IMG/VR virus record: IMGVR_UViG_3300032236_000443
Span: 1-64,000 of that record
Reading direction: 5' to 3' (one strand)
DNA length: 64,000 bases
Source: a virus
The first letter of the stretch is position 1. Every line of letters starts with the position of its first letter. The notes beneath the pieces are model-generated. The model saw only the letters and a list, made by a program, of their open reading frames with translations, was not told the DNA's origin and did not search any database. Shown piece by piece: positions 9,238 through 17,213 of the stretch. The position numbers were made by a program, and so were the translations under genes.

Positions 9238-9255
9238 AACGCCCTCCCTCAAGGA

Positions 9256-9672
9256 CTAGATATTACCTATTTCTACACCCGCAGACCCGTATCGTGCAAC
9301 TTTATCTGCAGTGTCTATAACTGCTCGTAAGTTTGGTCTGTAGGGTAATAACCCTACCACTTCGTCTCGGTCCTCATAAAGTTGCCAGTAGTTAAACGGA
9401 TTGACAACTCTGCGCTCAAACTTTTCGAACGCCTGTTCTAACAAGTCCTCTGTCCAACCATCAACCTCAAAGCCTGCAAGTTCTAAAGAAATTCCGTAGT
9501 CCCCTGAAACTTTCCATAACTTATTTAGGGGAAGGACTTCAATGTCACCAACTTTGAACTCACTCTTCTTTACAAGAAGTTTGCGTGACTCTTCTTCTTT
9601 AAGGCGTACAACGACATCGGTTGTAACAATGACTTGTGGTGAGGAGACATTTGAAATGTCCCCGCCTTTCAT
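9256..9672 (-). CDS. Unknown replication-block protein
   Basis: 138 aa, not recognised. The middle shows alternating short strands (KVGDIEVLPLNKLW, DYGISLELAGFEVDGW), followed by a helix and a C-terminal NPFNYWQLYEDRDEVV stretch. There are no cysteines and no nucleotide-binding loop. The start ATG overlaps the stop of the SWIM-finger gene (ATGA), so the two are translationally coupled. Confidence 0.7.
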   Translation of the reverse strand: MKGGDISNVSSPQVIVTTDVVVRLKEEESRKLLVKKSEFKVGDIEVLPLNKLWKVSGDYGISLELAGFEVDGWTEDLLEQAFEKFERRVVNPFNYWQLYEDRDEVVGLLPYRPNLRAVIDTADKVARYGSAGVEIGNI

Positions 9673-9974
9673 AGTACTTCTATCTTTGCGTACTTAACGA
9701 CGAACTCACGAAACTTTGCAGGGTCTGTACTTGCTTCAACTGCCATCTCTTCAGGGACTTCATTAGGAACCATGATGGAGTAATGACCCGTGTACTTAAT
9801 CTTGTCGTTAACGAATTGAATGTGTTTGCAAGAACCCTTCTTAGAAAAGACAGGGCAGGTGCACCGAACATCTTTAGTATCGGTTTCAACTTCAACCTCA
9901 AAAATGCCAGCGCCTTGGGCAGAGATGAACTGCTGTACTGTCCGCCATGCAGAACTCACTTGAGGTCCTTTCAT
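9669..9974 (-). CDS. SWIM-type zinc-finger protein
   Basis: 101 aa. Residues about 38-53 read CTCPVFSKKGSCKH, the CxC-x(n)-CxH signature of SWIM zinc fingers, which bind DNA or protein. The rest is a small alpha/beta protein. It is coupled by ATGA overlaps to both the DnaC-like gene upstream and the unknown gene downstream. It is probably an accessory DNA-binding factor in replication; the precise role is unknown. Confidence 0.75.
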   Translation of the reverse strand: MKGPQVSSAWRTVQQFISAQGAGIFEVEVETDTKDVRCTCPVFSKKGSCKHIQFVNDKIKYTGHYSIMVPNEVPEEMAVEASTDPAKFREFVVKYAKIEVL

Positions 9975-10693
9975 TGTGCACCACGTAGGTCTGCACCAAG
10001 TATAGGAACTCTTACGAAGGCTTCATTGGCGAAACTGCCCATTGCTTCTCCGTATTTTGCTTCCCAGTTCTCTAAGCGAACATTTGTAGTAACAATTGTT
10101 GGTAAACCTTTGTCATAACGAAGTCTGAGGATTTCGTCAAAAGAAGTATCGTCGTACTTAGAACCATACTCTTTACCAAGGTCATCAATAACCAAGATAC
10201 GAACATTGAGCCAATCAAACTTAGAGCGACCATGCAGACCGTCAATCTCGTAGTTCATCTCACGCTTGTCTTCGCCATCAGCGTCAAAGGTGGACTTCTT
10301 ACGAGAAAGAAACTCTGGGTAGGTCATGTAGTAGATAGGGCGCAACCGAATGCCGTAGTCAGATGGATTGACATGCAGAAGGCGTGCAGCCTTCCCATCT
10401 TCATCAGAGAGGCGACGGATTACCTCCATGGCAGCGACTACGGCATGGGTTGTCTTACCTATCCCAGGACCTCCATCGAAGACTAAGCCAACGCCATTGA
10501 CTCCGATGTTGCCAATTTGCTTTACGACGTGACCATTCACCACATCATCAATCCAGTTACTTACCTCATCAGGAAACGAACCTGCACGGTCAATAATGTC
10601 CTGCGGTTCCAACCCAATGAAGCGGTGTGGAATGTTGGAGTTTCTAAGAAGCCAGTGCTTCTTGAGTGGTGACAAAGTGTTTACGTCGTACAT
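9971..10693 (-). CDS. DnaC-like AAA+ helicase loader
   Basis: 240 aa ATPase. Walker A is GGPGIGKT at residues 74-81 and Walker B is ILVIDDLGKE around 166-175. Sensor-like TTNV follows, and GSFANEAFVRVP near the C-terminus matches the arginine-finger region of DnaC/IstB-type proteins. It likely loads the DnaB-like helicase encoded downstream onto phage DNA. The ATG at 10693 follows the histone-like gene by 17 bases. Confidence 0.82.
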   Translation of the reverse strand: MYDVNTLSPLKKHWLLRNSNIPHRFIGLEPQDIIDRAGSFPDEVSNWIDDVVNGHVVKQIGNIGVNGVGLVFDGGPGIGKTTHAVVAAMEVIRRLSDEDGKAARLLHVNPSDYGIRLRPIYYMTYPEFLSRKKSTFDADGEDKREMNYEIDGLHGRSKFDWLNVRILVIDDLGKEYGSKYDDTSFDEILRLRYDKGLPTIVTTNVRLENWEAKYGEAMGSFANEAFVRVPILGADLRGAQ

Positions 10694-10710
10694 TAGCCCT
10701 CGCTATTTGT

Positions 10711-11001
10711 TTAGTTGTTGTCGTCTAATTCGTACTCATAGATTCCGCCGTAGCGAAGTCCGATATTAGTAAAGACATAGCCAATCAACAACATGACATC
10801 TCCGTAGAAACGAAGGACACGGTTGTTAGTTGGGTATACAAGTTCTAGAGGCTTAATCTCTTGAACTACTTTTTCCTCTACAACTTTAGGTGCGACTGCC
10901 TTCTTTGCTGCTGCCTTCTTAGGTGCAGCCTTCTTTGCAGGAGCCGCCTTCTTAGCGGCAGTCTTCTTAGTGGTCATTGGACCTGTAGGCATAACAGCCA
11001 T
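10711..11001 (-). CDS. Small protein with histone H1-like Lys/Ala tail
   Basis: 96 aa in two parts. Residues about 10-40 are KKTAAKKAAPAKKAAPKK-type repeats like the C-terminal tails of histone H1 or actinobacterial HU. A C-terminal folded segment (VYPTNNRVLRFYGDVMLLIG...) ends in acidic DDNN. Nonspecific DNA binding by the tail is inferred. The start overlaps the upstream stop as TAATG. The repeat is visible in the DNA at about 10880-10970. Confidence 0.75.
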   Translation of the reverse strand: MAVMPTGPMTTKKTAAKKAAPAKKAAPKKAAAKKAVAPKVVEEKVVQEIKPLELVYPTNNRVLRFYGDVMLLIGYVFTNIGLRYGGIYEYELDDNN

Positions 11002-11309
11002 TATGCATCCACCTTGTACTCTAGAACACCAGAGAATGCAGTCGGCTTGCTGGTCTCTTTGTTGGTGTTAGTAATGTTCATCTTTACCGACTTGCGTGGT
11101 GTGTGCTTCAAAACCATTGTCTTAACCCAACGCTTTGCTGCTGAAGCATTCTTCCAAGAAGAGTATTCGCTAATACCTTCTGCTGGTTGAATTGAATTGA
11201 GGCTTGTGCCTGCTTCCTTCTGAACGCTAACGATTGCTAACCAACCGCCAGCCTTCTCAGGATTTAGTTCGATAGTTGCAACAAACTTTGCTGCTACTTT
11301 TTTTGCCAT
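11001..11309 (-). CDS. Unknown small protein
   Basis: 102 aa, not recognised. It begins MAKKVAAKFVATIEL and looks like a compact alpha/beta fold with a basic middle (KRWVKTMVLKHTPRKSVK). The ATG at 11309 has a near-consensus AGGAGG site. It is cotranscribed with the histone-like gene (TAATG overlap). The first codons also encode the last residues of an overlapping 31-aa membrane peptide. Confidence 0.72.
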   Translation of the reverse strand: MAKKVAAKFVATIELNPEKAGGWLAIVSVQKEAGTSLNSIQPAEGISEYSSWKNASAAKRWVKTMVLKHTPRKSVKMNITNTNKETSKPTAFSGVLEYKVDA

Positions 11310-11389
11310 TTGCGTATTCCTCCTAGGATTAGGTTTGTTCCAGTTAAAGTTCCAACTACTACCATTGCATAACCAATAATAGTTTTCAT
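11294..11389 (-). CDS. 31-aa single-pass membrane peptide
   Basis: Starts at an ATG overlapping the previous stop (ATGA) and runs 31 codons, overlapping the next gene by 16 bases. The peptide MKTIIGYAMVVVGTLTGTNL then ILGGIRKWQKK has one hydrophobic span and a basic end, typical of a tiny inner-membrane protein. Function unknown. Coupling supports expression, but chance cannot be excluded for so short a frame. Confidence 0.45.
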   Translation of the reverse strand: MKTIIGYAMVVVGTLTGTNLILGGIRKWQKK

Positions 11390-11532
11390 GCTTGTTCCTT
11401 CCACATTTCCATCATTCTCTTACCAGTCTCACTAATAGCAAAACGTGGTTCAAGATTTTCGTCGTAAGAAACAGTGATTGCATTTATTTTAAACAGATGC
11501 ATCAACGCTTCTGTTAACTCATCGTTTGTCAC
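11386..11532 (-). CDS. 48-aa small protein
   Basis: GTG start at 11532 within the last codons of the upstream HTH gene; 48 codons, ending in a TGA that overlaps the next ATG. The sequence is MTNDELTEALMHLFKINAIT... and ends EMWKEQA, a soluble mixed alpha/beta miniprotein. No family recognised. Support comes from start/stop coupling on both sides. Confidence 0.5.
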   Translation of the reverse strand: MTNDELTEALMHLFKINAITVSYDENLEPRFAISETGKRMMEMWKEQA

Positions 11533-12487
11533 TGAGCCTCTTCTCGTGACGCTCTAGTTGTGCACGACCAGATAAGGAATTCTGGAAAGTACGTCCGTCA
11601 CTTGCGACCAGCCTAGCAGATGTTGGCTCTGTGTCTATTTTCGCATTGACTCTGCCGAGGCCAAGGTTTTCTCTTGCCTGATTCATCTTCTTGCCAAAAG
11701 AAGCAAGGAACATTTTGTATAACCAAGGTGCTTCGTCGCCTATGTTCTTGAAATTGCTCTCATCCGCCATGAACAGGCGTAGCAACTCTAGTTCGATGAG
11801 TGGGGTTGTCTCGTATTGCTTTCTAAACTTTGCGAGTGCTCCTGAGAGTGTTTTGACGTTGACGGTACCTGGAAGTAACGGGTACTTGCGACCAACTTGG
11901 AAACTAAATTCTGCCGCCACATCCATCGGTGTCCACTCGTGCTCTGGGCGTCGCCCACGTGTTTTAGGGTCGGACTTACGTATCTTGGGCTGTGGGGCGT
12001 CCTTGGGTTCAATGAGTCCAAAGCCTGCCAAATCGTCTCCATCATCCTCATATTTTCTCATAGGAACTTTAATCTCCTTTGTAAAACCTTCGGTTTTAAT
12101 ATCTTTTAATTTATAACTATCTTGGCTATTAGGTACTAATGGCTTATTGGCTATATGGCTAATCCGACTATTAGTCACGTTACCACCTGTTGGGTGGACA
12201 TTAGAGTTCCCTACTGGGTGGACATTACGGTTCCCTATCTTGATGAGGGATGGACCCTGGAGTCCACCCCCTTTCTTGACTACAGTGCGGGTAATCAGAC
12301 CTGCCTCTTCTAGGGCTTTGAGGCCCCTTCTGACGGTCTTAACATGGACGTTGCCAGTATGTGCACAAAGTTCGCCTGCTGAGACCCGCAGAGAGCCTTT
12401 GGCGCCCGCTAAATGGCATAGCACGACTAGGAGACGGAACTGGTAATCGGTAAGTGAGGCTGTAAACGCCTCAGAAGGTATCTGCAC
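11519..12487 (-). CDS. Winged-helix replication/DNA-binding protein
   Basis: 322 aa. The N-terminal 80 residues form a winged helix-turn-helix (LTDYQFRLLVVLCHLAG, then VHVKTVRRGLKALEEAGLI), the layout of phage replication-initiation proteins. A low-complexity linker follows, with a repeated NVHP motif, then a C-terminal helical domain (EWTPMDVAAEFSFQVGRKYP) like helicase-interacting tails. GTG start at 12487. It probably binds origin DNA or helps load the helicase; a regulator is the alternative. Confidence 0.7.
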   Translation of the reverse strand: MQIPSEAFTASLTDYQFRLLVVLCHLAGAKGSLRVSAGELCAHTGNVHVKTVRRGLKALEEAGLITRTVVKKGGGLQGPSLIKIGNRNVHPVGNSNVHPTGGNVTNSRISHIANKPLVPNSQDSYKLKDIKTEGFTKEIKVPMRKYEDDGDDLAGFGLIEPKDAPQPKIRKSDPKTRGRRPEHEWTPMDVAAEFSFQVGRKYPLLPGTVNVKTLSGALAKFRKQYETTPLIELELLRLFMADESNFKNIGDEAPWLYKMFLASFGKKMNQARENLGLGRVNAKIDTEPTSARLVASDGRTFQNSLSGRAQLERHEKRLSDKR

Positions 12488-12496
12488 GGCTTTAGG

Positions 12497-13090
12497 TTAC
12501 TCTTCGTCCTTAAAGGGTGAGATGTTGCGTTTGGTCTCTGAGTCAATGATGTGCTCAGCCACCGCCTCGCTTAGTGAGTCCATGACCGTGGAGGCTACGA
12601 AGGCTGAGAGCAAATCTACGAACATGCCAAGGTGCTTGAACATCTGGTCATGCAGTTCGTTGCTGCTCATGTCCGCATAGTCATCTGGCTCAATCTCCAG
12701 AATGTCCATGCCGTCAGTAATGTCCCATGTCTCAACGGCAAGGTCTTCCACGGTGTGCAAGGCAAAATGGGCTTGCGGCGAGTCATCCCACACAATGCCA
12801 AGTGCGTCAGAACTTCCCAGTTGGTGAAGTACTTCCTTAACAGGGTTATCAATGACGGTAATGTCATCTGCTTGAGTGAGGAACTCATCAAGTCCTTCAG
12901 CAGTGGTGAAGTAGCAGTGAATCTTGATACCGTTTTCTTTGCAGGTTCTAATAACGCTGTCTGTAAATTCCTTATCCTTTTTCAAGATAGGAAGAAGAAC
13001 CGTTACATCTTCTGAGCCGTAGTTTTCTAACAAATCTTCTATGCCCAATGAAACATCAATGTCTTTAAATGAAATAACTGCAATCTTCAT
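12497..13090 (-). CDS. Rossmann-like protein of unknown function
   Basis: 197 aa. It begins MKIAVISFKDIDVSLGIEDL and alternates strands and helices (VTVLLPILKK, IKIHCYFTTAEGLDEF, ITVIDNPVKEVL), suggesting a small nucleotide- or sugar-binding Rossmann-type fold. The C-terminus is a long acidic helix ending in SPFKDEE. No catalytic motif identified. It lies between a membrane protein and the HTH replication gene. Confidence 0.65.
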   Translation of the reverse strand: MKIAVISFKDIDVSLGIEDLLENYGSEDVTVLLPILKKDKEFTDSVIRTCKENGIKIHCYFTTAEGLDEFLTQADDITVIDNPVKEVLHQLGSSDALGIVWDDSPQAHFALHTVEDLAVETWDITDGMDILEIEPDDYADMSSNELHDQMFKHLGMFVDLLSAFVASTVMDSLSEAVAEHIIDSETKRNISPFKDEE

Positions 13091-13099
13091 AGCGCCCTC

Positions 13100-13363
13100 T
13101 TAAAGTCGTGGTAGTCGTGGGTTAATTACCTGTGCTGGTTTGTTGAGTTGCTTACCGATAAACAGTGCAACAAAGATTGATGCTGGAACCGCTACGATAA
13201 GTGATAGTCCCCAATAATTTAGCAGATAGAAACCGCCAACGCTAAGAGGGAGAGTTAAAAACTTATTGAGGAAGGCTCGTGAAACAAAGCCAATATCAAC
13301 AAGTTCTAAGATGTAGGTAAGGGCCATGCCCACCATGAGTACTGCCAAGATATAGTCAACCAT
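13100..13363 (-). CDS. Membrane protein, 2-3 TM segments
   Basis: 87 aa, mostly hydrophobic: MVDYILAVLMVGMALTYILEL at the N-terminus, then LPLSVGGFYLLNYW and LSLIVAVPASIFVALFIG, with a basic C-terminus. It lies at the border between the tail-fibre genes and the replication block. A holin is possible from size and topology, but no lysin gene is adjacent, so the role is open. Confidence 0.65.
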   Translation of the reverse strand: MVDYILAVLMVGMALTYILELVDIGFVSRAFLNKFLTLPLSVGGFYLLNYWGLSLIVAVPASIFVALFIGKQLNKPAQVINPRLPRL

Positions 13364-13373
13364 GTGGCTGAGA

Positions 13374-15344
13374 CTACACGTCTAGAACGGTATATTCCAA
13401 TCCTGCTGGAGTGGTGATTCTCCACCAGCAGTTGATAGGTACCCACTCATTGAGCGTCTGCGCTAAACGGCGAATCTTAGTTGCCTTACCTGGGTAGTAA
13501 AGCGTTGGAGAGTTATGGGCTGTTCCTTGCCAAATTGCTCCGTAAGAGGCTGGCAATGAACCGTCAAAGTAATCTGTTGGAGCAAAGGTATCTTGACCTT
13601 GAACCATGTCTAAGTACACAGTGCCAGCATTTCCTACCAAAATTGTCAGGTAAGCATGGTGTGCAGTACTTTCGGTGTCAACAAGCGCTGTAACGTATTG
13701 GCGTGTCCAAGTTGGGCTTACAACACCTGGGTTACGCACTGTAGTTAAATAACTATTGTTCACATCGTACAAGTCCAAGACCATTTCAAACTCTGTTATG
13801 TCACTTGACTTAATGTAGGTAGAAGCACAGAAGAATGAGCCTGGTTCTACTGGGATTGGTGAACTTGCTTGAAGAGCCCAGTTACCTGTTGCGTGAAACT
13901 TGCCACTATATGAGCCAGGAAAACCTTCATTAGGTATATCTGTGCTCTGCTCAAACGTTACGCTTTGCAATGTCCATCCAGCAGCATCTACCTCAAAAGA
14001 AGGGTTATTGATGTAGTTTTCTCTGGTAGGCAATAGATTGAGGGTAAGTGCTCTAGCCTCATCGTAAGAGTAAACAGGTCCTGGTTGAACTGATATTTGG
14101 TCAACGTAATAAGTTCCAGCAGCACTAAATATAAGTTCAATACCAACATAACTGTGAGAACCAATTTCATCTGCATCTGCTACTGATGTGACGTGCAATT
14201 GTTGCCAAGTATTGTTAGCGGACAATGGTGAACTTGAGTGAGTTGTGTAAGTACCGTCATCTGGGTCATACACATGCATCACTACTGTGACTGTTCCAGA
14301 ACTTGCTGGGGACTTAACCATTAGCCCAATTGTGTAAGGAAGATACGGAAGAGAGAGACATGGCACACCTTGAAGAAGGTAGTTGTCCATACCCAACTTC
14401 ATACTTCCAGCACCTGTTGCGGTTACCTTACATGTCCAAGTTTTATCAATTGTTTTTGCTTGAATGCTTGGGAGTAACTCTTCGGTTGCAGTTAAAGTTA
14501 AAGTAGAGTCTGATACCCAACGACCAATAGAGTTGTAGAAAGTTGAGTCTTGAATGCTAAGCATTAGGTTTGGAGAAACAGTTCCTACTGGAGCAAATCC
14601 AGTTAACGCTTCTGCGTAGTTTTGAACTCCTAACAATGTTCCTTTGTTTTGATATGAGGGAATTGCCTCACGGATTAAACGACGTTGGTTTGCTGTAGGG
14701 ATAGTTGGCTCTTCTGTAAGGCCAAGGCTTAAAAATTCTGCCTCAATAGTTTTAGAATTTGCGTAGTCTGTGTTGTGGGATGGACGAATCATTTTGATTT
14801 GAGTTTGAAGTTGCTCGTAAGTAAACGCCATACCATCTAAAAACTTGTATAAATCAGAGGCTGGGTCAACAACGCCAAGAGGACTAAGTTCTGGAGTAGT
14901 AAATACACGTGGCAGTAAGTTCATCACCTTTTCGGTAGCACCCGTGTTATCTGGCACTACGTCGGTAATCTGTCCTGCACGTACCCACTCATTATCTACG
15001 GTGTAAAGAAAAACAGAGTAAAAAATGTTTCTGCCAGGAAGAATTTTAACCTGTGTTGGGTTTTCTTCTCCATCACTAAATGAAGTTCTAACTGAACCTT
15101 CTAGACTAGAACCATCCGAAGACAGTAGTTCATAGATTACAAGTCCATCTTCTTGATTTTCTGGAAATCCGTTTTGGTTTCGTACAAGACGAAAACGTGT
15201 GAAGAATCCAGTAGGTGGTGACCAAGTAATTGAGGCTTTATCGAACTGAAGAACCGCAGTAGACATAGGTTCTACAGAAAAGTTTAATCTAGGGGTAGCA
15301 CCATACGTTGCTCCACCATAGACAATGTCACCATACTTTGACAT
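13374..15344 (-). CDS. Baseplate/tail protein with carbohydrate-binding-like domains
   Basis: 656 aa. The first ~125 residues look like a fibronectin-III-type strand domain. Residues about 135-260 (NLLPRVFTTPELSPLGV, DLYKFLDGMAFTYEQLQTQI) resemble the P2 gpI-like tail proteins that attach fibres to the baseplate. Two related beta-sandwich modules follow (about 270-430 and 440-605), similar to CBM_4_9 in patterns such as NYINNPSFEVDAAGW. The C-terminus is basic. It probably connects the baseplate to host glycans. It follows the tail-fibre gene by 3 bases. Confidence 0.7.
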   Translation of the reverse strand: MSKYGDIVYGGATYGATPRLNFSVEPMSTAVLQFDKASITWSPPTGFFTRFRLVRNQNGFPENQEDGLVIYELLSSDGSSLEGSVRTSFSDGEENPTQVKILPGRNIFYSVFLYTVDNEWVRAGQITDVVPDNTGATEKVMNLLPRVFTTPELSPLGVVDPASDLYKFLDGMAFTYEQLQTQIKMIRPSHNTDYANSKTIEAEFLSLGLTEEPTIPTANQRRLIREAIPSYQNKGTLLGVQNYAEALTGFAPVGTVSPNLMLSIQDSTFYNSIGRWVSDSTLTLTATEELLPSIQAKTIDKTWTCKVTATGAGSMKLGMDNYLLQGVPCLSLPYLPYTIGLMVKSPASSGTVTVVMHVYDPDDGTYTTHSSSPLSANNTWQQLHVTSVADADEIGSHSYVGIELIFSAAGTYYVDQISVQPGPVYSYDEARALTLNLLPTRENYINNPSFEVDAAGWTLQSVTFEQSTDIPNEGFPGSYSGKFHATGNWALQASSPIPVEPGSFFCASTYIKSSDITEFEMVLDLYDVNNSYLTTVRNPGVVSPTWTRQYVTALVDTESTAHHAYLTILVGNAGTVYLDMVQGQDTFAPTDYFDGSLPASYGAIWQGTAHNSPTLYYPGKATKIRRLAQTLNEWVPINCWWRITTPAGLEYTVLDV

Positions 15345-15347
15345 TTA

Positions 15348-16643
15348 TTATGCTCCGATAAGTAGAAGTGGGTTAAATGTTTCTCCTGAAACAGACACAG
15401 TAGACCAAGATGCTGTGCTTCCGTTAGTTGTTAGGTATTTTCCTGAGTTTCCTGATTGAGATGGAACTACGTAAGCGCTAGTTGTATCTAGGTTAACTGT
15501 TACAGAACCGCTTGTTCCTCCACCCGTAAGACCTGTTCCTGCAGTAACTCCTGTAATAGCAGAAGCCCATGATGCAATAGTTCCGTTTGTTGTTAAGAAC
15601 TTACCGCTGTTGGTTGATTGGGGAGGCAAAGAAAATTGTGCAAAGACAATGTTATCTGTGCCAATTTTAATTCCCTTGGCTGGAGATGTAGCAGTTCCGT
15701 AAGTGTTCATGATGAACCCTTGACCGCCGTTTACTGTTCCGCCAACGCAGAACACAATGTCTCCAGCGTTTACTTCTCCAGGAATGCTATTGTCGTAGTC
15801 AGTTGCACGTGTCAAAATAGCAGATACGCCAGTAGCACCTGCAGTAGTCAGCGTGTAAATACCGTTTTGAGTTTGTGTTGTTTGGTCTTTTACAAGAACA
15901 CGAGTGCCTACTGTAGATACTGTTACTCCATCAATAACTAGTGCTCCAAGAGCAGTCATAGTAAAGATAGCGCCAACACCAGTACCACCATCAGCACCAG
16001 AAGAACCGTTGGTGTAAGTACCGCTGAGCAAACCAGTTGTAGCAACTGCTACTGAGTTGTGAGTGTTAATACCATCTGCAATAGCGTCAACATACTGCTT
16101 GCTTACAATGCCGAGTGCAGTTGTTGGGTCTGCAGTAACTGTTCCGCTTGTAAGGTTAAGGCCAGAAATAGTAGTTACGGTAGCGCCAGAACCAATTGAT
16201 GTAGAGCCAATTGTTGGTGCAGTAAACTGGTTGATAGATGCCCAAGAAGCAGTTGAACCGTTAGTGGTAAGGAACTTTCCACTTTGAGTCAATTGGCTTG
16301 GTAAGAAGTTACCTGTTGTCCAAGAAAAGTCGTAATCTGAGCCAGAGTTCTTTACAAGTACTTGACCTGTAGTTCCGCCAGTTGGAACCATTGCGGTGTA
16401 GGCAGAGTGAACTCCGTATTCAATGTTAGCGATACGGTCTCTGATGGTGTTCCAGGTAGTTGTAGACTGGTCAAAAGCGCCTACCCATCCTGAAGAAGTA
16501 AGAGGAAGGTTTCCAATGGTGGTTTCTACAGCGCTTACTTCAGCACGAAGAAAGTTAACGTGTTCGGCAAGGACAGTAGTTGTAAAGTCAACTACGTCTG
16601 AGCCAAAGTTTCTGACGTTAGCAGGGTATTGGGCTGATGCCAT
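15348..16643 (-). CDS. Tail fibre with SGKFLTTNG repeats
   Basis: 431 aa fibre. A helical N-terminus ends near residue 75. A segment close to SGKFLTTNGSTASWAS then appears three times, typical of trimeric tail fibres. Residues about 195-335 hold a module (RVLVKDQTTQTQNGIYTL, GDIVFCVGGTVNGGQGFIM) also present in the fibre genes at 41713 and 44870. It probably forms a receptor-contacting fibre on the baseplate. The ATG at 16643 has GAGGAAT upstream; the 66 bases before it hold nothing notable. Confidence 0.8.
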   Translation of the reverse strand: MASAQYPANVRNFGSDVVDFTTTVLAEHVNFLRAEVSAVETTIGNLPLTSSGWVGAFDQSTTTWNTIRDRIANIEYGVHSAYTAMVPTGGTTGQVLVKNSGSDYDFSWTTGNFLPSQLTQSGKFLTTNGSTASWASINQFTAPTIGSTSIGSGATVTTISGLNLTSGTVTADPTTALGIVSKQYVDAIADGINTHNSVAVATTGLLSGTYTNGSSGADGGTGVGAIFTMTALGALVIDGVTVSTVGTRVLVKDQTTQTQNGIYTLTTAGATGVSAILTRATDYDNSIPGEVNAGDIVFCVGGTVNGGQGFIMNTYGTATSPAKGIKIGTDNIVFAQFSLPPQSTNSGKFLTTNGTIASWASAITGVTAGTGLTGGGTSGSVTVNLDTTSAYVVPSQSGNSGKYLTTNGSTASWSTVSVSGETFNPLLLIGA

Positions 16644-16709
16644 TGTCTATTCCTCTCAAACCTATCGGTCTATTTTCTCTGGTTTGCCCACCATTTACTG
16701 CCTTAACTA

Positions 16710-17213
16710 CTAGCCATTGCGTCCGTGCGTGTGGCTTGGGGAGGTTCTTGTAGCCAAAGTAGTGTGAAGTGTGGTCAGTTGAGTTTCCAAAGAAGCAATT
16801 CTTGTTTCGTGGTCCTTGAGTTTGTTAGCCATAGCGATGATTGTGGCTGTCAAATCTACTTCTTTAGTTTTGTCTTGTTTGTTTACTAAAATTACGTAAG
16901 AAGTTATATCCGTTAAAGATACGGAATCAAGAAGGGGTTTTACTAATATTCTTTTACCCTTTACCTTATGGGTTCCAAATTCCCCAAAATACAAAGGATA
17001 GTTAGGGTCATCTTTTTCAAACTTTACCCATACACCTTGACCAACTTCTGGGACATAGACTCCATGCCCAGCAGGAACCATAGGCCAAGCCCAGTCTGTA
17101 GGTTCGCTGTGATGAGGAAGTTGTACTTGAATTCGACCTTGATTATTTGGGTCTTTGTTCTTTGCTACAACTCCACGATACACACCGTGTAACTTCTTAG
17201 AGGTATCGGACAT
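16710..17213 (-). CDS. Baseplate spike/assembly protein (gp5 OB-fold / gpV-like)
   Basis: 167 aa. Residues about 8-75 form the gp5/VgrG-type OB fold (YRGVVAKNKDPNNQGRIQVQ, WAWPMVPAGHGVYVPEVGQG, YPLYFGEF). A coiled coil follows, then a His-rich end SPSHTHGRNG that may bind metal at the spike tip. It likely caps the tail tube and punctures the envelope. The ATG overlaps the baseplate J stop as TAATG. Confidence 0.82.
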   Translation of the reverse strand: MSDTSKKLHGVYRGVVAKNKDPNNQGRIQVQLPHHSEPTDWAWPMVPAGHGVYVPEVGQGVWVKFEKDDPNYPLYFGEFGTHKVKGKRILVKPLLDSVSLTDITSYVILVNKQDKTKEVDLTATIIAMANKLKDHETRIASLETQLTTLHTTLATRTSPSHTHGRNG

